Assembly (NCBI GenBank): GCA_024699855.1
Contig: JAMPIQ010000001.1
Coordinates: 13,082,001 to 13,146,000 of the forward strand
Direction of reading: 5' to 3'
Origin: Aphelenchoides besseyi
Taxonomy: Eukaryota > Nematoda > Chromadorea > Rhabditida > Aphelenchoididae
DNA: 64,000 bases
The stretch's first letter is position 1. Each line of letters starts with the position of its first letter. Shown here piece by piece: positions 22,601 to 35,660 of the stretch. The translations under genes were made by a program, and so were the position numbers. The notes below the pieces were generated by a model. That model was not told where the DNA came from. It saw nothing but the letters and a program-made list of their open reading frames with translations, and searched no databases.

Positions 22601-23906
22601 TTTGTCGAATTGACTTCCGCCCTTTTGGCTTATCCTCTAATTCCACTTTTTATTTCTATCGTCAGAGACAAACAGTTTGACGATACGGTTAGCTTATTAA
22701 TTGTCTTATCAGTGGAAGATTAACATTCGAGATGTGATTATCAGAAAGATTAACATACGCACCAATTCATTGGTACGACTTTCGTTCGGTAATTTTATTC
22801 AGAGAATTTTCTTCTTACTGTGTTTAATCTCAAGACCGAAGAAGATAGATAGGAACTACATTCAGTTTTGTTGAAGGTAATCGAAATTTGAAGTTACTGT
22901 CTTTCAGCAAATCGACCACTTGTTCCCTTAGACTACAGCAATCAATAGTGAGATATACAAGGTCGAGGGTGGTGGTTTTTAGACTTTGCATTAGTTGCTG
23001 AATTTGTATGCGGAAGAGTTTCGTAGTTTCCATTCTTGTTTTCGTGTGAACGTGTTTTTCGAACGTGTGATACGATCAAGTCGATGAACTCGATGGGAAG
23101 ATTTCAGGTCAAAAATAACCACAATCCTCATAACTCGTGTATCATTATCGAAGCACGTGGTAATCTCAACGAACGTGCGGATTTAACGATTGTTGGATTT
23201 GCTGAGAACAAAAGAAAATGGGACAATCGAGAGTGAGTTATTTTAGTCAAAGAATATTGGGCAAATATACGTGAAATACTGTCGAAAAGACGTTCGAAAC
23301 TTAATCTCAATGTGATTTCATCAATGAGTTATCTGACAACCACAAACAATTCGAATGCGAAATGTCAACTAATCCCTTGCGTGTCATTTTGGAATGCCGA
23401 AGAATTTCATTAAGCTCGATAGTCAAAAAAAAATATGTTTCAGCTGCTAGTGGCTTGAATTCAAAAAATTTGAATAACATCATTCTTATGGTCATTGCTT
23501 GTATATTCGGACACATGTCTGGCTAATCTTTCTTTGTGATGCTTAAAATAATCCACTGAAAACTTTGGCGATAACAATCTCTTTTAATTGCTCTACGCTT
23601 CCTGAAGACAGTAGACACTTGAAGACCTCTGGAACGATAACCACGAACAGTTGAACGCTTTCAACTAATCCATTTCCTGGACATTGCGCATTTAAGCGAT
23701 AGAGCAAGCGAGTTATTGGGGTTGGCGGATTAATCCGATCGTCGTACGTAGTTGGCATATTAGTTACGTAGTTTCAGCAATTGACTTATACGTCTTCAAT
23801 TTTCGTATTGTCGTTTGTCTCATGAATGATTTCTTTCTTGCTTCCAAAATATCACATCCCTATTGTCCTCTTTTCTTACTGTTACTCAGCATTTTAGAAA
23901 AAGTCA
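19640..23906. other. 4.3-kb stretch without a recognised gene
   Basis: Only short, family-less open frames occur on either strand, and none could be joined through plausible introns into a coherent protein. No tRNA, repeat array or transposon was recognised. It separates two divergent genes and may be regulatory. Confidence 0.4.
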
Positions 23907-24848
23907 ATGGACAAAACGCTACTTAAACAGAACGGTAATTTGCCAAAAATCACGATGACATCCGATGAATCGAACAATCAACCGCCGATCGTGGAAGCAA
24001 GAAAACAATCGACCGGAACACTCAATCGTTTGATTCTCGTCGCTCAAGCACTCGAATCAGAGGTTGACTCGCGACGACGAAACGACGTGAATGGATCGAG
24101 AATCGTTGCGACAATTCGAATGGCCAACATGATTCTCTTGGTAGGTGGTTTGCTTTCATAAATGAGTACAATCTGTTGTTTAGATCTTAGTCAATGCTCT
24201 GATATTCACGGGAATCGGTCAATATCAGGGACGAAATGGACAGAGAATCTCGTTGATGCTCACTGCTAACAAATGGTTCTATAAACGTGATTCACGGTTG
24301 CCATTCACGTTTTCTGAAATGAAATTGTCCGGTCAATATGTTGCGGCGTCATTAAGTTCTGTTATGTTTATCATCACTGCTCTTCTGCAGCTTGTTCATT
24401 TGTGCAAATTTAAGCATTCGAAAGTGATGGTAAGCACAATAACCATCGACCAATTACCAATTGGTTTCAGTGTATTTTCTATTCCTTTGGTTGTGTTCCG
24501 TTTTCGTTGCTCGTCTTCGGCCTTGAAATGCACTACTCCGCATGTCCATGGTTAGTCGAAACGAAAAACCTCCAACAACAATTGATATTTCAGGTTGGAC
24601 GATTTCTATCGCTCTGAAATCTTAAGACGAGATTTTCACTCAATCGAGAAATATTTCGAAACACAATGCGGAATTAACGGATGGGCACTGGCAGGAGTGA
24701 GTTTGAAAATAAACATAGAGGAATGATTAATTTTGTGTAGATCTTCTCACTACTCTCCTGCGGTCTATTCGTCTCGGAAGGTCTGATTACAGCCTTCTTT
24801 AGAGAACCTCACGACGAACAAACCGAAAAGAACGAAACGATTTTGTAA
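23907..24848 (+). CDS. four-pass membrane protein, family unknown
   Basis: A polar N-terminus of about 65 residues is followed by four hydrophobic segments: MANMILLILVNALIFTGIG (split by an intron), YVAASLSSVMFIITALLQL, FYSFGCVPFSLLVFGLEMHY, and ALAGIFSLLSCGLFVSEGLI. It ends with a short acidic tail and TAA at 24846-24848. Five exons are separated by introns of about 41-45 bases (after 24138, 24429, 24552 and 24696), all GT..AG with consistent phase. The layout recalls tetraspan families such as claudin-like or tetraspanin-like proteins, but I see neither the W-GLW-C-C claudin motif nor a tetraspanin CCG loop. Function is not assigned. Confidence 0.65.
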
Positions 24849-25251
24849 GCTCTGACCAATCATCCAACACCTCATAGCCGGTGATTTCTATTCCAACTAA
24901 CATCATCACTCTCCCAAATGCACCGCTTTCCACTACTCAAACCTTTTCGTATTATTCCACAGCAATACGGCTATTTTCTTAACATTTGAATTACTTCTCT
25001 AGCACCGTTCCATTACACCTATTCTCCTGCTCTCCACTGTCAACACATTCCTTTTGAGTCTTGATCTCAACTTTCGAACAAATAGCCATACATTTTGTTC
25101 TTTACGACCTTTGATTTGAATAATAACGACACGATGTGCGCAATAAAACATTTTGCAGAACGGTCATACGATACTATAATCGTGAGAACCATGTGTTCTA
25201 CTGGTCTTCATCACGATCGTTGAATATCAAAGAATTAATCGTAAACACAAG
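24849..25251. other. intergenic, nothing recognised
   Basis: 3' flank of the four-pass gene and upstream region of the small peptide gene. No gene recognised. Confidence 0.4.
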
Positions 25252-25258
25252 TATAAAA
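25252..25258 (+). promoter_or_regulatory. TATA box of short secreted peptide gene
   Basis: TATAAAA about 57 bases before the ATG at 25315, consistent with a short leader. Confidence 0.5.
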
Positions 25259-25314
25259 CGAAGATTCAAAACAACGAAAATAAAAATTGTACGTTCATTT
25301 CGTTCTTCGTCAAC

Positions 25315-25473
25315 ATGCGTATTTTCGCGTTATTGAGTGTTCTTCTTCTCGTATTTTTCATCTAAATCGACGCCGTTGCACATGGTGACGACCATCGTAT
25401 TCGGAGTTCACCACATTTGTACCCTCGACGACCATTTAGCTCCAACAATTACCGCGAGTACAAGAACTTTTGA
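25315..25473 (+). pseudogene. short secreted peptide gene with an in-frame stop
   Basis: ATG at 25315 opens a classic signal sequence (MRIFALLSVLLLVFFI), followed directly by a TAA. The same frame then stays open for 35 more codons (IDAVAHGDDHR..., with basic PRRPF and a NNYREYKNF end) to TGA at 25471-25473. A TATA box sits upstream and an AATAAA follows near 25512, so all parts of a compact peptide gene are present. The stop lies where the signal peptide would end, which points to a nonsense change or a base error. The family is unknown, and it may be a neuropeptide or antimicrobial-type peptide. Confidence 0.5.
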
Positions 25474-27687
25474 TCATATGGACGTTGATTTTTCCAGTGC
25501 ATGTTTTTAACAAAATAAACGATGTTAAGTAAAACAAAAAGTCATGGGTTTTGCCAAAAAGACGTTCAGAATCGATAAGTAGCTTTACACATCAGTTGAC
25601 ATTTACGAACAAAGCAACAGCGAGCTGATCACTGAGTAAACATTGGGCTTTGAAGTTGTTATCACCACTTCCGGATTAGGCAAATCGAATTTAAAAATGA
25701 AAATTTCGATATCTTTGAGATGGTTTTTCTTAAGACTTGCCGCTGTCCGTAATTGAATTAAATAGCCGTTGCCATCAACGGTCCTTCTTACTTTCATTTA
25801 TCCATATAGATGGCAACACGTCAACCGTGTATTCGAAGACCTGCAACAAATCGGACGGTTCGCGATGAAAGAACGAGTACCAAGATTTCACTCTGTTTTC
25901 GTTAATTGTAGTCAGTCAAGAGTTCAAGTTCCCAGAACCTGATAAGTAAATCATATCACGTGATTTGTGCGAGAATGTTTTTACATCACTAATTAGACAT
26001 TCAAATCCATTGATCTTTCATCTAGTTGTGTTTGAAACAACCAATTGTTAGGAAAACTTCTTTGTTTCGACGTGAAACATCTGCCACCAGTTCAACGGTA
26101 ACAAGCGGTTTTCTGGAACGGGACCTGAGCTTAAAGTTTGCGATCTGGTGTTCAAATTGCTCCGCTCGTTGGGTGCAAAAACAAACACTTAAAAAACGTT
26201 AATTTCACGCTAACGATTGTTGACATGTTTGCTCGAGTTTGTTGACTTTTCACTCTTCGGTTTGACAATCAAAAACACGTGAGTTCTTGGCCGCAGGTTT
26301 TCAAATTTTGTTTTAATTGGTCGACGACAAGAACTCGGAAGTATTTGAGCTTCCAAACCACAATTTTAGACGCTCGCAATTGAGTTAGTGTTAATTTGAT
26401 TTGTTTTAGTCACACAGACAACTTTCGTCCAACTTTCTTTCAAAGCTAATTACTCGGAAAGCAGTTAAGAACGTGAAGATTAGACTCGTTGTGTTCAATT
26501 TCGATTCAAAGCAGATCTGTGGTCTAATGTCTGTCGGGGGTCGTTGTGTTCAATGAGCCATTTCCGCTAAAAACACGTCAATTCAATGGCTCATCCTCAC
26601 CATTTTATTGTCCTTCAATTTGAGTGCGCGACGGGAACCCGAGATGTCGCGTTTGTTTACAAAATCGTGTGATTCGTTTTGAATTTTTCTTGAGATGCGA
26701 ATTGCGGATGAATGTGACGGATCGATCGCTTGCTAATCTTTTGGATTAACAAACCGTCGTAATTTTCGGGCGTTCGCCAACCAAAAGGTCAAAGTTAATT
26801 GTTGGATAACGTCAATTGAACGGAAGTTCTACCGTCCATAGTGATTAGTGTGTAGCTTGAGACTGTGTTAGTTGAACAGAATAAAAACTGAACATTAACC
26901 ACCCAACAGGTTCCGCATCATCTCGCTAAGTGCAAGTTTCGTACGTTCGAAACAGTTGACGGCCGAATGTTTTGAGACAAAAGAACACTTCGAAATAGGC
27001 GGCCGGTTGCAAATGCGGGACATAAACGATTCGCACGAGAATCGCAATTTAACGGATTTAATTGTCTTTTGGCGTGTTTTCCAAAGCTGCTTCTAAATCC
27101 GTGAATTTCTCAAGACAAATGTTTTTATTTCTGTTTTAATCATTTCGATTTTCTTTACTGAAAAGATCGAACGTTCCCGTGATGTGAAATCTCGAAACCT
27201 GTCCTTCGATTCTTGTCAAATTCTTATCCAAAAAGCTTCAATAGCCATCGTCGAGTGATTAGTTCAACTTCTTGACTTTTAAGTTTCCAATTCTGAGCGT
27301 CAAAGATGGAATCTGAACTGTGATTTCTAACCTCTTTGTTAGCCGACCATCACTGAGCCTCAATGTTGTCACGAGCAATTATTCGCAATGGAAGATAATT
27401 ACTCAACTCGTTTCCCAACACTCTGGCCAATTCGGTTTGTTGAGCGCAGATGCCATTAGACGCGTCTGTTTATCGCCACTTCCGCATACAAAACTTGTGA
27501 CTATGAGTTTGAACTTCGTGAATACCGAAGTCAATGAACTCGTTGTATGGTTAAGTTTGTCTTTTCGCTTTATTCTGCACTTAATCGAATGACTCAATTG
27601 GATTAAACGAACGATTCGATTACGTAAGAGAATGAAAAGAAACTTTTTATTTTCACTTCTCACAGAGTACACGACTAAAAGAGACGT
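25474..27687. other. 2.2-kb stretch without a recognised gene
   Basis: Short unlinked frames only. The right end holds the 3' flank of the minus-strand myosin, with an AATAAA on the minus strand near 27645. Confidence 0.4.
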
Positions 27688-30600
27688 CTAATTGACGATA
27701 CGTTTGTTTTTGGCATTCGCCAACTTCCAGTTTTGAATTCCGCGCATTCGACGATGAAATTCGACGCGACAAACGCGCTGCAACTCATGATCTGAAATGT
27801 GCGAGCTTGAAATTGAACGTTTGATGGAACTTACCGGTGGTCGAATTGATGGTTGAGCGCAACTTTTGATAACTCCAAGCACTCACGTCAACGACTTGGT
27901 TTTCTGTTTGTGATATCTCGTCTGTAGACGTCGTTTCTTTGTCTGCAATTTCTTGAGATGCCAATTCGACAATACGATCTTTCTCCTCCAACGTCTTTTG
28001 TTTGCGTTTTGCTTCCAACCTGAAGATTCGAATTCCGTTTTTCCCACTTTTCGCGACTCACATCGGTAAAACTTGACGACGAGTCAAATATCCACGGATC
28101 ATCGCTTGAAGTTTAATGACAATTTGACGACGATATTCAATCTTCCTTTGGACTAGACTCGCAATGTGAACGAGAAGAATAGATGGGTGACTTACTTTTG
28201 ATGCACGACAAAACGGCGAATTGAACTTTCTTCCAACGAATACGATGAAGCCACGATTGAGCCTTGATCACGTGTTCTTTCAATTGTTGTGGATCCTCAC
28301 GCATTAGTTGATCGAATTCCGCATATTTTCCAGAACGAAAGAACACACGAGTCAAACCGAATTGAAAGTCTGAATCGTTGAGTCCGAATGCGTGGAACAA
28401 GCACTTGCAAAACAGTCGTGGATCTAATTGCGCCAAACGATCGGGCAACAAACTGACATAGAGCGAATACAATTGGGTAAATGGAGTACTAAACGTAATA
28501 AGCAATCGATTTGAAGAAATCACGTACCGCGATGGGAATCCCATTTGCATCAAACGTAGGACGTTGTTCATTCCTGCACAACGCAGTTGCTCTAAAATTT
28601 GCATCGATTCGAATTGACCGGAACGCATCGCGGAATTCGGTTTGATGCAACGAACGAAATGAGTTCCAGTTAACTCCAATTTCATGACCAATTGAGACAA
28701 TTGAAATCGAAACTTGGAGCTGCAACTCGGAGCCACAAGTTTTTGTTTTTTCATCGGCGGTTTCGATGATAGAAGAGTCGAAGATTTGGGAACAAAGATA
28801 CGCGCAATGATCGTGTTTCTACAATGAACAGATTAAGCTGAGCATTATCTGATCTTAACTTACTTGCTGTTCTCCATCAACAACTCCAACGAGTTGTGAA
28901 GTGAATCGGAGTTCTTTTCCAGAAACTGTGCAGTCTCGTAACAAACATCCGCCGCATAGTGACGAACAACAAAACCTTCAGAATCACGAAGATCACGACG
29001 AAAGTTGCGAGTCGATTGAAGACGTGGATTGTCTCGATTCGATTGGTGAACACTTTCAGTGAAATGTTGAGTTGATGGACGCGGCAATCGACCTTCTTCG
29101 TCCAACAACTCCAACAATCCAGTTCCTTTCTTTTCGAACAAATCTGAATGGTTGCTAGTAACATAACAGTCTGATTGAACCTACCGATGCATTCGTGATT
29201 GTCCGTGTACTCGATTGTCGGAACACTGAGCCCTTCGTTTGCGTAAAGTACTTGCTCTTGTTTCAATACACGATCGTTGAAGAACTTTTGCAGTTTCTCG
29301 TTGCAGTAGTTCACACAAAATTGTTCGAAAGAGTTTGACTTAAAGAACTCTAAAACCAAGAGTCAATGACCTGGTTGTTTAGTTTACCAAATCCCGCAAT
29401 ATCCAAAACACCAATGAATTTTGTGGCATCCAATCCGAATGGGATTGAACGATTCGTAGCACAAACGACCTCATCGAACAAACGACTGTAAATCGCTTTT
29501 GCCAATCCATCACGTGCCGCAATTGCTCCATCGGGTTTCAATTGAACACTACAAACCAAACGTTTGACTTTTGTTTACGTCCAACTCACAAGTAAACACT
29601 ACGCTCATCACTTCCACGTGCCGTTTGCATCACACGAGTTGTCAACCCCTCGCGCAGTTTCTCTTCTTCCAACCCCAACATCTCTGCTGCTTTAACAAGC
29701 GAACCGACAGCTTCGTTGCTGATCGTGCATCCACCACGAGTTCCTTCGGCCTCGACGAACTCAATGTTGCCCAAATGAAGAATACCGGCCAAAATTTTGA
29801 AGATCTCGGTCACTTCGCTTCTCTCAAACTTCACATTTTCAAGGGCCGAATTCAGGCGAACAAAGTCCTCGACATCGTCAACCATTTCGTCTTGAACCAT
29901 ACCAACGTCTGATCCAAAGAACTGAGTGCATCCATTGCGCAAGTACTGAAAGTCAAGCTGGTTAATCAAACGGGTATTAAAATTCACGTTGAATTTCTCC
30001 GGTTTATCCAAACCAAACTGTTCGATTTGATCGGAATTGGCGCCGGCGAGTAGTTGGTAGAAGGCGTGGTAGTTTCGTTCGCCCGACTGTTGTATGCAAA
30101 CTCGCGATTGTTCGATCAGGTAGTGGGACACATGTGCTCCAACAACTCCGTGACATTGACCGAAATGAACTTCAACGAACTTGCCAAAACGACTCGAATT
30201 GTTGTTGCGCAAAGTTTTCGCATTTCCGAACGCTTCGAGAAGTGGATTTGCTACAAGGAGATCATCAGATTGTTAGTTACATTGGAAGCTTACTTTCGAG
30301 AATCAAACGTTCAATCGGTTTTGATGAATCGGAGTAATTTTCACACAAATAGCGAAGTACGTATTTCTGGCATTCAGTTTTCCCAGCACCCGACTAAAAA
30401 ACAAGTAGAATTCTCGAAAAGAGCCCACCTCTCCGGAAACCACAATCGATTGACTGGCACCCGTACGACGCATATCACGATAAGCTTTGTCAGCTGAAAT
30501 CCAACGATTGAAAAGGTAAGAAGAAGAATACGAACCGATAGCAAAAATATGCGGTGGTAAAAGTCCCAATGAACGTCCACGATATTCGCGAATCGTTTCG

Positions 30601-31025
30601 GCTGAATACAAATCGGGAAGCAGTTCGTATGGATTGATCGAAATGAGAATGTTTCCAACGTAGGTCTGAACTCCAAGACTATGATTTCATATCTCAATTC
30701 GAACTTACGTAGATTTTTTTGCGATCATAACGAAGACGACAATTGTGCAACAAAGTGCCTTCATTCAAAAACATCAGGTTGCCTACAAATATGATCAATC
30801 TTGCTATCCATTTCACGTACAATTGTCGTCAACATCGGTCTCTTGATCCTCTATCGCTGGAACCGTTTCGTTGTATTCGACACGCCGTTCCTCTTCGTTT
30901 TCTATCAATCGCACTGTCAACGATTCGGCTCCAATGTCTACAATTCGGCCCAACGCAAAGCCATTGGTCGAATCGGGAACGTAGACCAATTGCTGAGCAT
31001 CGACCATTTCGTTGATGTCACTCAT
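27688..31025 (-). CDS. class VI myosin with a very short tail
   Basis: A minus-end-directed actin motor of the myosin VI class. The start MSDINEMVD at 31025 is followed by [10 protein letters not shown] and [16 protein letters not shown], as in myosin VI N-termini. Motor motifs are intact after splicing: P-loop GESGAGKT, switch [11 protein letters not shown], switch II DIAGFE, and actin-binding HFVRCIKPN. The class VI converter signature follows ([30 protein letters not shown]), then one IQ-like helix ([14 protein letters not shown]). Only about 95 residues remain: a charged linker and the start of the cargo-binding domain ([26 protein letters not shown]), ending at TAG 27688-27690. The extended helical tail and most of the cargo domain are missing. 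Estimated length is about 900-950 residues, against roughly 1,200-1,300 in full-length family members. It has about fourteen short introns and open frames throughout. Confidence 0.88.
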
Positions 31026-31085
31026 CTCGCAAATGCCAAGAAAATGCAACAACCGTCTTTCACACGAGTTCAATGACTCGAATGA

Positions 31086-31095
31086 CTGAAAGAAG
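31086..31095 (-). promoter_or_regulatory. probable trans-splice acceptor of the myosin gene
   Basis: CTTCTTTCAG on the minus strand, about 60 bases upstream of the ATG at 31025, with no coding exon before it. This supports the chosen start over an ATG further upstream at 31133. Confidence 0.4.
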
Positions 31096-32612
31096 GAAAT
31101 CGACTCGATTTCTGTAGAATTGCAATTATGCAAATTTCAAGTTGATCGTCTGCTGAAAGTTTTAACGTTGTTGCTAACAAGATTGCAGACTTTTTGCGGC
31201 AAAAGTCTACGCTCTTGGACGTAATCTGTGGTCAAAAGGCGTTAAGTTCTCTTGGATAAAAACCGACGTCAATTGCTTTCCAACTTCCTCTTCGCCATTA
31301 ATTACTTTATTTCTTGCAGACGAAACTAATGAGCGTCATCTACAGTCTTGAGTTTGTGATACTTACAGTTCACAAGTTTGAGTTATTGTACGATGACATT
31401 CAAAGTAGTGAACATTTGCATTTTCCTTAAACTTTTGTTTATGTTTCGTTTACTCGCAATCTCGAAACGTTGAAACGTGTTCACTTTCTCGTATTTGAAC
31501 ATAAATTGTAAAAGAAGATTGGAGGTTTCGAAATATCGAATTGACGATTTACCATCTGTTGTTGTCCTTTTAACATTTTTGAGAATTTTAATTCGTGACG
31601 TTTATGTTGTTAGGCTAAAAAAATCTATGAATTTGTACTGAAGATATTCAACATCAAACCTCACATGGATTGATGTCTCGAAGAAGAATGTAGACTCTTC
31701 TTTTGTACTTGTCGTTAGCTCTGTGTCCGACAATTAACTCCGCCCATTCTATTGCCCGACAAAGGTTGTTGAGTGTAAGTAGTTTATTTGAACTTGACGG
31801 CCGACAGCATTGTCCCGGGTTGTCTCTTCGAAGTTTTGAAGAAGACCAAGGTAATCATTAGTTGTAAAGTCACGTCAAAAGGTTTTGAGCTGTTCGAGTA
31901 ACAGATTAGTTTTTTTATTGTTCTGGCGGTAGCCGTTCTTTACGTAGGTACGAGTTAGACGTTCGAGAAACGATACGAAGTTCGCTTGCTTGTTGTTTAT
32001 CGCTTAACGATATCGAGTTCATGGGCTCGAGAAAAGCGCTAATCTCTATGTTACTAAAAGGGAAGTGCTACAGTCCAAAAAACATAATCTCAAAATGAGT
32101 GTCTTTGTCAATATGATAATCGCCATTCGAGACACCTGGTTGTCCAGTCATTACAGTAAAGAGTTCAAAAAGCCGACCAAAATCGTATTAACAGCCAATG
32201 AAATTTATTCGTGTTTACCGTCAAATTGAATCATCATCGATTCTTCCGTTTACTCATTCTGATAAGGTCATTCGTCATCAAAAGTTGAGTCTTTGTTTTC
32301 TGTTCACAGATCCTGTTTCAAAACTTTGAAGCTCATTGACGATGTTTTGGTTTTGTTCAAACGCTTTTAACGTCTTATACTTCGTTTTGTTCTTTTGCTG
32401 TTTGCTAACGGATGTCTCGTATTTTTATGCAGCCTACAGCTTCTCATCGAATATTTTACTTACGAGTTTTCAACGCTTGTTGTCAGTTTATATTTCCGCT
32501 TTTGGTGCTCAAATGTTTAATTACACTTCTGCATTTCAGTTCCATTTTTCGAACGTTGCTTATCCCGACAGTCACAATTACGTTCCTTCGACCACAAGCT
32601 CTTTCATTCGGA
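31096..32612. other. divergent intergenic region
   Basis: Upstream regions of the myosin (minus) and the peptide receptor (plus). A hydrophobic open frame at about 32336-32610 precedes the receptor start in frame but has no family resemblance and is more likely leader. Confidence 0.4.
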
Positions 32613-34295
32613 ATGACGCCCGAAGTGGAAGCACACGATGACGATGAATTCTTTTCGAACGGAACTTACAGTTCGATTCTTCAAAATCCGGAGTCTCATC
32701 ATCTTCTTTTTTCGTTTATGAACCTTAATCTGACTCTCAGTGATGGTCGAGTGGTGGGTTATTGTCGTTTGCTTGTACTTAATTTCACTAAAAATTTAGG
32801 TATCAGCATTACAAATGGAACCGCATGATCTCGTCTACTACTGTCACAACCCAACAGTCCAAAGACTAGCGGGCTTCATATCCGAACTTCAAACTACACA
32901 AATGGATTTGTAAGTATTGACGTTAAAAAATCAAAAGTCGAACAATAAAGTTCATTCGAAGAGCATCAAAATACAAATGATTGATAGAAATAACTTTAAA
33001 CGAGTATTTTAGCGTTAATATCGAATCGTATGTGGCAATGCGTTTCATTTTGACTACAATCTTCGTAATTGTTGGAGTTCTCGGCTTTCTAGGCAACTTG
33101 TTTACTGTCGCAGTAATCATACGAACTCCGGGGCTTCATTCGCAGACGAATTACTTTCTTGCAAATTTGGCTCTTTCCGATTTGCTTTTGATTTGTGTTG
33201 GTGTTCCCTTTGACTTATTTTATCTATGGCAAACAATTGGAGCTCCTAATTTTGCTTTCTATTGCGAAAGCACTTCGACATCCATTAGCTGGTTTACTTA
33301 CGTCTCCATTTTAACTATCGTTTCCATGAGGTATGAGGATTTAAACTTCGAGGTTCATTCTGTTGTTTCAGTTTCGAGAGACTTTGCGGAGTATGTTATC
33401 CATTCAGGTATGTCCTTTTTAATGTCTTATGATGTATAAAATTGTTTTTTAGGTGGAAATCGTACATTCAAAAACGAACGGTAGTGTATACATTGATTGC
33501 GATTTGGATAATTGCATTCATTCCATCGCTGTTAATTGGAATGAAGGTAATGCAAAACAGAGAGTTCACAGATTCTTTTGCCGTTTCAGTTTAAACCGGT
33601 AGTCAAAGATTTCTGTGGGAACAAACATCGAACTCAAAGCAATTTCGGAACATGTGATTACGTTGGAAATGTTGAATACATTTTTGAGGTAGGTAACTAA
33701 TAAGGTTATGGCTTCTAGTCCAACTTTTCAGATAATGATATTGATCACATTTATTTTGCCCGTTCTTTCAATCGTTTGGTGTTATTGTCGTATTCTTCGA
33801 ACATTGAATGCGATGAGTGAGAGCACTTCTCGTGAACTGACCGTTCACATGCCGTTGACCGGAAGATCTTCAAGCGAAAACTCGTTCAGTCGAAGCGGTC
33901 AACTTGCTTGTCAGGTTCGCGGTTTCATCGAGAATTCTATTGACATTTGTTTTCAGGCTCGTGCATCGGGCGCGTTTAAATCTCAAAAAGCTCAACGAAG
34001 TGTCGTCAAAATGCTCGTAATTGTTGCGGCCGTTTTCTTTTTCAGCTATTTTCCGTATCATTGTCAACGTATTTTCGTGAATTACAGTCAAAGAAATTGC
34101 AATAACTCGATATGTCATTTGTTGTATCCGCTTTCCGGGCTGTTGCAATACGTAAGTGCCACATTGAATCCAATCATCTTCAACCTAATGAATCTACGGT
34201 TTCGAAAAGCGTTTTTCGCGTTATGTGGAAGTGTTCTGAGGAAAAGAGGTCGAAAAGCGTCCTTGAACACGATCCCACTCAATCTCAAAGGGTAA
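32613..34295 (+). CDS. neuropeptide receptor, neuromedin-U receptor-like GPCR
   Basis: A rhodopsin-class receptor expected in neurons or target tissue. The N-terminus MTPEVEAHDDDEFFSNGTYS has a glycosylation site. TM1 has GVLGFLGNLFTVAVI (GN), TM2 has NLALSDLLL, and TM3 ends in FERLCGVCYPFRW in place of the common (D/E)RY. TM6 has FFFSYFPYHCQRI and TM7 reads SATLNPIIFNLMNLRFR, which, together with the LYPLSGLLQY segment, is typical of neuromedin-U-type receptors. Introns are short apart from one of about 100 bases (32911-33010), and each joins open frames. Stop at 34293-34295. The exact ligand cannot be told from sequence. The ERL variant of ERY is unusual and could affect basal activity. Confidence 0.8.
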
Positions 34296-34693
34296 CTTCT
34301 AGATTCAATTTGTCATTTAACGATTTTTCATTTTGATCTCGAAACGAGATTTACGTTTGGTGATCTTTCTCTTAATACCTCAACATATTTGTTCTCATCG
34401 ATATCATTAATCTTAACACGTGTAATCAATTTCTTCATTTCCTTTTTGTTTTATTTTCGATTAATGAGATTGTTATCTCCGATATGCCAATTCTGTTGGT
34501 TGTACATAATTTCCGTTTATTAATTAAAAGACGGAAGGAAATGTTTCTAACGTAACAACCACGCAGTAGCAGACTGCTATATACTCATTCAACGGAAATA
34601 AACTGAAGAATCAAATGTTTGGTGTTACGTTGATATGGTTGTGAGCATGATGTTAAACTCGTGGCTACAAATGGGTCGGTAATTTGGAATAAT

Positions 34694-35157
34694 TTATAAT
34701 CGAAACTCTCGAAACACATTCAAAATTGAACGACGTCGATCGTGAGAACTCCTGTGCGTTTGTTGTTGAGTCAAATCGTCCGAATCGGGCAACATTGTTT
34801 CTTCGCTTTGTTTTCGTTCTTGTTCCATTTCACGCTCCAGTCGACGTTGTAGAATGAGATGTTTCGCGAAAATAACTACCACAGCCACCAGAACTGATCC
34901 CAAAATCAGAAAGGACATGACAAGAGAAGGCACTTTTAAGCTGAAATTGTGGTGGATGAGTGAAAGAAATCGAAAACTCACCGATCACCGACGATATCCG
35001 ATTCACGCAATTGACCGAACTCGGGATGATGTTTGCTTTCCGCCGAGAATATAAGTTCGTATTTTGCCGGTCGATCACCGAGCCGAATTGTATCATTGAA
35101 AAGGTCTCTGAGCGAGTAGAAAGAATCATGTCTTTGCATTCGATTGGACACGATCAT
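34694..35157 (-). CDS. small single-pass membrane protein, unknown
   Basis: The likely start is ATG at 35157, after a possible acceptor (TTTTCAATAG) upstream. One intron (about 34940-34980) joins ESDIVGDR to LKVPSLVMSF. An N-terminal region of about 60 residues is followed by one membrane segment (LVMSFLILGSVLVAVVVIFA) and a cytoplasmic tail of about 60 residues, rich in Glu, Arg and Gln, with a basic RRRSI near the end. I do not recognise a family. The start is uncertain because no other ATG fixes the 5' end. Confidence 0.5.
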
Positions 35158-35660
35158 CTCTACAAGCAGTCTATTGAAAAGGTCACACAAGAGGAAAAGC
35201 CGGAGTGTAGGTTATTGCTCGTTCAAAAGTTTCTGCAATAGTATGGAGGTAATTGAGCGTAATCGTCTACCGAGTCGAACAACCCACACGAGTAGAACAG
35301 AAAAAGTTTAAAATCTAAACTTTTAAACTTAGATTGAGGTTCACAGTTTTTGGTAAAATGGTTTAAAGTGGAAAGAACATAAACTCCGTATCTTTCGAGC
35401 CTTTACGCTCCAAGGATGTTCCTTTATGTCACGTAAATGTGCCGAAACGGTCTTTCAGTTCGTTTCTTCGTCAAATGTTTGTAGTCGCGTTCACTTACAT
35501 CATCCAACGAAATTACCTCTCAGTTGTGCTCACTTCTTAAACTTAAACGTCCAAACGTTCTGTCACATTTTTGACATTCGTGAATATTTGGCGTCTGAAG
35601 ACTTTGTTTATTTTCGTTGACGTCCACTGCTTACGCGGTTTTTGACGTTTAACCTCGTTC
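35158..35660. other. intergenic, nothing recognised
   Basis: Upstream of the small membrane protein gene and left of the duplicated block. No gene recognised. Confidence 0.4.
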
